Made by a program: the position numbers and the translations under genes
The notes under the pieces: model-generated
Databases searched by the model: none
Told to the model about the DNA's origin: nothing
Seen by the model: only the letters and a program-made list of their open reading frames with translations
Assembly (NCBI RefSeq): GCF_039540975.1
Contig: NZ_BAABFL010000376.1
Location: 1-10,828 of the forward strand
Length of the DNA stretch: 10,828 nt
Source: Kistimonas scapharcae
Lineage (GTDB): Bacteria; Pseudomonadota; Gammaproteobacteria; Pseudomonadales; Endozoicomonadaceae
Direction of reading: 5' to 3'
Part shown: positions 6,776 through 10,828 of the stretch, piece after piece
How the letters are laid out: every line of letters begins with the position of its first letter
Position numbering within the stretch: position 1 is the first letter of the stretch

Positions 6776-6806
6776 CAGTCATGACCGGTGTTACCGGGAA
6801 TGACTG
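6776..6806. repeat. Hairpin after the dipeptidase gene, with a GA/GA internal loop
   Basis: CAGTCAT (6776-6782) pairs with ATGACTG (6800-6806); inside, CCGGT (6785-6789) pairs with ACCGG (6793-6797) around a GTT loop. The two helices are separated by symmetrical GA and GA bases, which can form tandem sheared pairs. No T-run follows, so it is not a standard rho-independent terminator. It may stabilise the mRNA 3' end, bind a protein or be a repetitive extragenic element. The rest of the 6750-6948 gap shows nothing recognisable. Confidence 0.55.
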
Positions 6807-6948
6807 TGAGAATCTATCACATGACTTGAAGCAGGATGATTCACAATCTGACCCTGGATTTCTCAAGGTGAGAGCCTACTAAAAACCAGCCTAGATGTTC
6901 AGTCGTATAGCATTAAAAATGAAGTGTGCCGCTACAACAAGGAATCGA

Positions 6949-7398
6949 TTAAACGTATTTCTTTTTGGTTAACTCAGAGAGTAATTCATCCAGTATCTGA
7001 CCTAATGCCTTCAAAGCTTCCGAGGCCGGCATCTGGTCGACATCCTTAACGGCATAATAATGAACAAGCTGAGAATAGGAGGGAAAACACTTTTCAAGCA
7101 TTGGTTGATGCTCTGCCTGATCCATTGCAATGATGATATCTGCATCCATAATATCTTGCTCTGTCAGGCTCTGCGGCTGCCGTTCCAGGCCTTTGACAGG
7201 AATACCTAATGCTTTCAGCGTGTTAACCGCGGTCTTCGCCATGTTCCCCACATTCCCGGTTATGCTGAGATCCTGAAGCAAGGCGCGAGAAAATGCTTCG
7301 TAGGGAAGCGCTGTCAAACGGGCATAATGGTTAAAATATTCCTCTGAAAATCGACTTCGGTAATAGTTACCCGTACATAAAAACAAAATCCTTTTCAT
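6949..7398 (-). CDS. Low-molecular-weight phosphotyrosine phosphatase-like protein
   Basis: 149 aa, close to the usual length of the family. The N-terminus MKRILFLCTGNYYRSRFSE carries the C-x5-R phosphate-binding loop (Cys8 to Arg14, then Ser15) after a hydrophobic strand. Family members use the Cys to form a phospho-cysteine intermediate. The loop is CTGNYYRSR rather than the classical CxGNxCRSP, a variant of the broader LMW phosphatase-like group. The general-acid Asp normally in a DP motif near the C-terminus is not clear; the best candidate is in VKDVDQMP at about 120-127. Other conserved parts are the DADIIIAMDQAEH block (about 83-95) and the LGIPVKGLERQPQSLTEQDI segment before it. The ATG at 7398 has GGAG nine bases upstream; two earlier in-frame ATGs are less likely. 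The gene is AT-rich and lies 101 bases after the membrane-protein gene on the same strand. Whether it dephosphorylates protein tyrosine, arginine or a small molecule is unknown. Confidence 0.78.
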   Translation of the reverse strand: MKRILFLCTGNYYRSRFSEEYFNHYARLTALPYEAFSRALLQDLSITGNVGNMAKTAVNTLKALGIPVKGLERQPQSLTEQDIMDADIIIAMDQAEHQPMLEKCFPSYSQLVHYYAVKDVDQMPASEALKALGQILDELLSELTKKKYV

Positions 7399-7499
7399 TT
7401 TCACATACTCCATTATTAACAATATAATTTAAACATCTGAATCATTGACGATGACAACAGAAACTCAAAAAAAATCACAAAAACAAAAAACATTCAAAT

Positions 7500-7862
7500 T
7501 TATCTTTTAACTTTATCCTTCAACCAGACTACAATCGAGCAAGCAGAACACTGGCGAATACAGGAAACAATCGAAAGAAAACTAATAAGAAGATATAGAA
7601 CAGTAAAGTATAAGCTAGCTGATTCAACCCATGCATATGCAGAGCCTATCAATGACAACAATGCCAACCAGGCAGCCAAAAAACCAATCCAGCAGGATTT
7701 CTTTTTTCTAACCAGTCCCCACATTGTCACAAGGAATACAAGAACAGTAATAATAACAGGGAGATATAAAAGAGCAGGAAAGTGTTCAACAGGCCAAAAT
7801 AGCGGGTGAAGAATCGCCATGACTATCATATTCCACAACCCTAGCAATATAGCGTTTTCCAT
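7500..7862 (-). CDS. Small four-helix integral membrane protein, unknown function
   Basis: 120 aa with four predicted membrane segments at roughly residues 5-23, 30-50, 57-78 and 83-103. Positive charges RKKK at 52-55 and KDKVKR at the C-terminus place the central loop and both ends in the cytoplasm. Three cysteines cluster just after the last helix (CIRQCSAC). I recognise no family. The start at 7862 is well supported by GGAGGG five bases upstream; the longer frame to 7886 lacks such a site. A possible promoter lies upstream (TTGTTG, AATACT) but is weak. The gene is AT-rich like the phosphatase-like gene downstream, and the two may be transcribed together, although the 101-base gap is AT-rich enough to hold its own promoter. 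Confidence 0.7.
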   Translation of the reverse strand: MENAILLGLWNMIVMAILHPLFWPVEHFPALLYLPVIITVLVFLVTMWGLVRKKKSCWIGFLAAWLALLSLIGSAYAWVESASLYFTVLYLLISFLSIVSCIRQCSACSIVVWLKDKVKR

Positions 7863-7980
7863 AAATACCCTCCATCTACAAAGCATGAGTATTTAGACAA
7901 ACACCTCAACAACAAGTTCACACGTAGAATATATCAATGCTATGAATCAACAGGTTGATAATAAGAAAATTATTGATTAC

Positions 7981-8033
7981 AAAAATAAAAAACCACTCAC
8001 AGAGTGCGATAAGGTAGCCCATTACCGCTACCT
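7981..8033 (-). terminator. Tandem-hairpin rho-independent terminator of the CvfB-type gene
   Basis: Read on the minus strand, AGGTAGC (8033-8027) pairs with GCTACCT (8018-8012) and then CACTC-TGT-GAGTG (8006-7994) forms a second hairpin leading directly into a G then T-rich run, TTTTTTATTTTT (7992-7981). It starts 22 bases past the stop of the gene at 8056. The second stem is only five pairs, but the T-run is strong. Confidence 0.7.
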
Positions 8034-8055
8034 CATATACGCACAAAGTCAAAAA

Positions 8056-8904
8056 TCAAGATACCAGGTGGATACCGTCCTTTTCAATGGTAATCATACG
8101 CTGTTTATAGAGAGCCCCAATTGCCATTTTGAAAGTACGCTTACTGACAGCAAACTGTTTCTGGATAAGCACAGGATCACTTTTGTCATTCAGCGGCAAA
8201 AAGCCGTGATGCTCTCTGACTGCCGCCAGTACCTGTTGACTCAGGTCGGCCATCGCCCCTTTGTCAAAACCAGGTTTGGAAAGGCAAAGGTCGATTTTCC
8301 CATCAGGACGCACCTGCTTGATAAAACCCTGGAGACGCTCACCGTAACGGATCGGTTGATGGATATCGTTATGGAAGATAACCCCCCAGTGGCAGTCTTC
8401 GATAATGGCGGTGTAACCAATTTCCGTACGGTCTGCAATCAAGAGCGATACCGGCTGTCCATTCTGGTAACGGGCAGGCATGTCATTCAGGAATTTATCC
8501 ACCTTGGAAGACGCAACAATCCGGCGGGTTCGGTCATCCAAGTACAGGGCAACAATATAGGAGCGCCCCTTGACCATGCGTTGTTTCTGTTCGCTGAAAG
8601 GCACCAGCAGATCTTTGGGTAACCCCCAATCCAGAAAGGCGCCGGTGGCATTAACCTCAACCACTTTCAGGCAGGCCAGTTCGCCCACTTGTGCCAAGGG
8701 CGTTTCCGTCGTCGCTATCTGGATGTCGTCTGAATCCAGATAAACGAACACTTCAAGCTCATCACCGATCTGCGTACCTTCCGGCACATACCGCTTGGGC
8801 AGTAGAATGTCAGCAAACTGACCTTCCAGATAAACACCAAAAGGCACCTGCTTGACCACTGCCAACCGATTGCGGCGGCCAACCTTTACAACTTTTCCGG
8901 ACAT
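8056..8904 (-). CDS. CvfB/YitL-type S1 RNA-binding protein
   Basis: 282 aa from the ATG at 8904, close to the usual length of this family. Consecutive S1-like modules are followed by a winged helix: residues 1-65 (KVVKVGRRNRLAVVKQV, GVYLEG, ILLPKRYVP, GDELEVFVYLDSDD), 68-140 (VGELACLKVVEVNATGAFLDWGLPKDLLVP, MVKGRSYIVALYLD), about 145-220 (GQPVSLLIADRTEIGYTAII, GVIFHNDIH, GFIKQVRPDGKIDLCL), and a C-terminal domain with ISP-like ending FAVSKRTFKMAIGALYKQ and DGIHLV. CvfB in Gram-positive bacteria binds RNA and affects virulence gene expression; the role in proteobacteria is little known. The frame is open to 8994, but those 30 residues do not fit the family and would cross the promoter. The ribosome binding site is weak. 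The gene has its own promoter and terminator and is GC-richer than both neighbours. Confidence 0.85.
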   Translation of the reverse strand: MSGKVVKVGRRNRLAVVKQVPFGVYLEGQFADILLPKRYVPEGTQIGDELEVFVYLDSDDIQIATTETPLAQVGELACLKVVEVNATGAFLDWGLPKDLLVPFSEQKQRMVKGRSYIVALYLDDRTRRIVASSKVDKFLNDMPARYQNGQPVSLLIADRTEIGYTAIIEDCHWGVIFHNDIHQPIRYGERLQGFIKQVRPDGKIDLCLSKPGFDKGAMADLSQQVLAAVREHHGFLPLNDKSDPVLIQKQFAVSKRTFKMAIGALYKQRMITIEKDGIHLVS

Positions 8905-8938
8905 GTCTGGATATATCTCATTAAGAATGCATAGGCTC

Positions 8939-8944
8939 AGTATA
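8939..8944 (-). promoter_or_regulatory. Extended -10 promoter of the CvfB-type gene
   Basis: On the minus strand TGG precedes TATACT, an extended -10 element. The -35 is poor (GTCACA at 16 bases). Transcription would start near 8932, leaving a 28-base leader to the ATG at 8904, which rules out the longer reading frame starting at 8994. Confidence 0.5.
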
Positions 8945-9077
8945 CCATTCTGATAAATGCTGTGACCCAAACCTGATTTAAGTACAATCCGCACAGCTAC
9001 CAGTATTTTGGCTAAACGAATAACCTTCGCAATCGCTTGTATTCAAATCATTATTTTCTTTGTTCATCTAAGGGCGA

Positions 9078-10721
9078 TTATCCCTGTCTCTCACAAAACT
9101 CAACAAATCCAGAAATCATATCTAAGAAATCATCATAGCCATGCGACAACATCAAAAAAACAAATGCCTGAACGGGTTCATTTTCTTCAACACTAAGTCT
9201 TATCGCCTGAATAAGTCCTGAGCAAAACAACTTTTTTTGATAGGAGGCTCCCAACGGTTCTGCACAGACACAATCTGGATCAGACAATCGATAACAACCA
9301 TGCTCTTTTTTGACAACGTCACGCATAAAGCTTGATATAGTCACCCTACTCACATCTTCATTAAACTCTTGCGAATACAGACTTAGATTTGACAAAAAAA
9401 CACTTTTCTCATGGCTGACATTCGAAAAAAAACGGCAAATCCTTTGTGCATGACTAAATCTTTTCGTAATTTCCTCGACCAATACCATATCATAATCATC
9501 GCCTTCATCATCTACTTCCTTTTTAAAATCCTTAATATCCAGAATCCCCATACCCCAACGTAGATAGTCTTCTCCGCCATTAAGATAAGCGGTCACCGCT
9601 GACCCCATAAAATAGCCGACATCCTGTTGATCAATGGCACCGAAGCACTCTAGCAGCGTATTGAACCTCTCTACACATTCATATAACTCGACTTTCATTA
9701 AATAATTGATATAGCGAAACACGTGATTATTTAAACAGGAAAATCTGGATCCAAGATCTTGTGGTGTTTTATCGTAGTTTGTAGCCATAACTGTCGCTTC
9801 AAAACGCTGATCAAACTGTTTTATCCCACTATCAAAAGCCGATTCAATGCCATCATCCTCCAAATCACAACGTACTTGATAGGCAATATTTACCTCTCTC
9901 TGGGCGGGATCTTGTCTTGCTTTTTTAAGAACCTGAATAAATATTGATTTGTATAGTAAATTCTGTAAATCATCTACGCTTTGACTCATCATTTCGCTAA
10001 ATTCCGTCACAGATTTCAGGAATAGCTTTTCATGGCTAAAGAGAGACCATTCAGGAAAAAGAGCCGCACTTTCTTCCTCACTCAGACAAACACTAAATCC
10101 TGGCTTTTCTTTTGAGTCAGCGTCTGGAACAACATCCTCTTTTTCAGATGATTCAGCGCCCCCTCCTTGAGCCGGCCGTTTGAGGACGAGTTCATTAATT
10201 TTTGGCCCAAGCTCCTTTTTAATAAAATCATTAAATTCAGATACAATCTCAGCAACCCTACGGCGGAACTGTATTCCCTCAAATTTCGCATTACTTGAAA
10301 AATAATCCCGACTCTGTTCACACATCGACACGAAATCCAGTGTTTTAAATACGTTAGGGATACCCCTTAAGAATTCGGTCGCTTGCAATGTAGGAACGAA
10401 AATCACTTGCCCCCATAGAAATGATGGAATGACACCAATACCTCTTTTCCTATACGAACAATATCCAAGGTGGTTGGATAGCGGTGGGAGTATGACCTGA
10501 AATTGATGTACCTCACCACGCTCAGAAGACTCTCCCAAACTCACCTTTGCTACTGCAGCTTCTGTTATTTTCGACACAAAAAAAACGCGATGTGCCAACA
10601 GCCATTCCAGCCAGTCATCAGCATGCTTATCCTCGCACTCTTCAACCGCCTTCATGTGGATAAATAGGCAGCCCTTTGCATTAATCGTTTTAACCGACAG
10701 TTTATTCCCAAGCTGCACCAA
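9078..10721 (-). CDS. Large unrecognised protein, start uncertain
   Basis: About 547 aa if the TTG at 10721 is used. I do not recognise a family. There is no signal peptide and no membrane segment. The N-terminal 130 residues mix strands and helices (WLEWLLAHRVFFV, GIGVIPSFLWGQVIFVP). An acidic, Gly/Ser-rich linker lies at about 185-210. The remaining part is mainly helical, with an acidic patch EVDDEGDDYD near residue 405, and is rich in Phe and Cys. These traits suit a cytoplasmic two-domain protein. Base composition is clearly AT-rich compared with the left half of the window. The start is weak: TTG at 10721 or GTG at 10718 have no ribosome binding site, the next ATG is at 10655, and the frame stays open upstream to a TGA at 10821-10823, so the true start or a frameshift could lie in that span. 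No terminator is evident after the stop. The long open frame makes it a real gene; the function is unknown. Confidence 0.65.
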   Translation of the reverse strand: MVQLGNKLSVKTINAKGCLFIHMKAVEECEDKHADDWLEWLLAHRVFFVSKITEAAVAKVSLGESSERGEVHQFQVILPPLSNHLGYCSYRKRGIGVIPSFLWGQVIFVPTLQATEFLRGIPNVFKTLDFVSMCEQSRDYFSSNAKFEGIQFRRRVAEIVSEFNDFIKKELGPKINELVLKRPAQGGGAESSEKEDVVPDADSKEKPGFSVCLSEEESAALFPEWSLFSHEKLFLKSVTEFSEMMSQSVDDLQNLLYKSIFIQVLKKARQDPAQREVNIAYQVRCDLEDDGIESAFDSGIKQFDQRFEATVMATNYDKTPQDLGSRFSCLNNHVFRYINYLMKVELYECVERFNTLLECFGAIDQQDVGYFMGSAVTAYLNGGEDYLRWGMGILDIKDFKKEVDDEGDDYDMVLVEEITKRFSHAQRICRFFSNVSHEKSVFLSNLSLYSQEFNEDVSRVTISSFMRDVVKKEHGCYRLSDPDCVCAEPLGASYQKKLFCSGLIQAIRLSVEENEPVQAFVFLMLSHGYDDFLDMISGFVEFCERQG

Positions 10722-10828
10722 TATAGCAAAACACTCGTGCGGTACGGCGGTGTTTAGCTTAAAAGTGGTTTTACCCAGTGTTTTGAAATCCTTTCTAATA
10801 ACCCATCTTCTGAGAAGATTTCAGTCTT

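Noticed and set aside
7942..8622. 226-codon open frame on the plus strand
   Set aside because: It crosses the terminator and the coding sequence of the CvfB-type gene in antisense and shows no domain.
9066..9084. AGGG/CCCT hairpin at the end of the orphan gene as a terminator
   Set aside because: Only four pairs, overlapping the stop codon, with no T-run on the minus strand.

Overview
The window looks like chromosomal DNA of a gammaproteobacterium, plausibly a marine or host-associated one. Pointers are a phasin of the PhaF/PhaI type, a bacterial TPMT-type methyltransferase, a CvfB-type S1 protein and an exported C69 dipeptidase. Taxonomy is inference; no rRNA or tRNA gene is present. I find no CRISPR array, insertion sequence, att site or phage module.

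Layout. (1) 1-2321: an exported zinc phospholipase C/P1 nuclease-fold protein and a DUF2804 protein, both on +, ending in a strong terminator shared with the opposite strand. (2) 2351-3408: a phasin and a GNAT acetyltransferase on -. (3) 3524-4859: a HAD phosphatase (+) convergent with a TPMT-family methyltransferase (-); I re-place the methyltransferase start at a TTG codon. (4) 4860-5261: a mostly non-coding gap with one doubtful small reading frame. (5) 5262-6749: a secreted C69 dipeptidase whose catalytic Cys directly follows the signal peptide cleavage site, followed by a strong hairpin. (6) 6949-7862: an AT-rich pair on -, a low-molecular-weight phosphatase-like protein and a four-helix membrane protein. 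(7) 8056-8904: a CvfB-type RNA-binding protein with its own promoter and terminator. (8) 9078 to the right edge: a large, AT-rich, unrecognised gene with a problematic 5' end.

Most genes are independent housekeeping or accessory units with their own start and stop signals rather than one pathway. By eye, base composition is mosaic: the left 6.7 kb and the CvfB gene are GC-richer, while 6900-7940 and 9078-10828 are distinctly AT-rich. That suggests accessory DNA inserted around a conserved gene. I see no convincing new multi-gene system. The items most worth a second look are the large orphan gene at the right edge and the altered metal site of the first gene.
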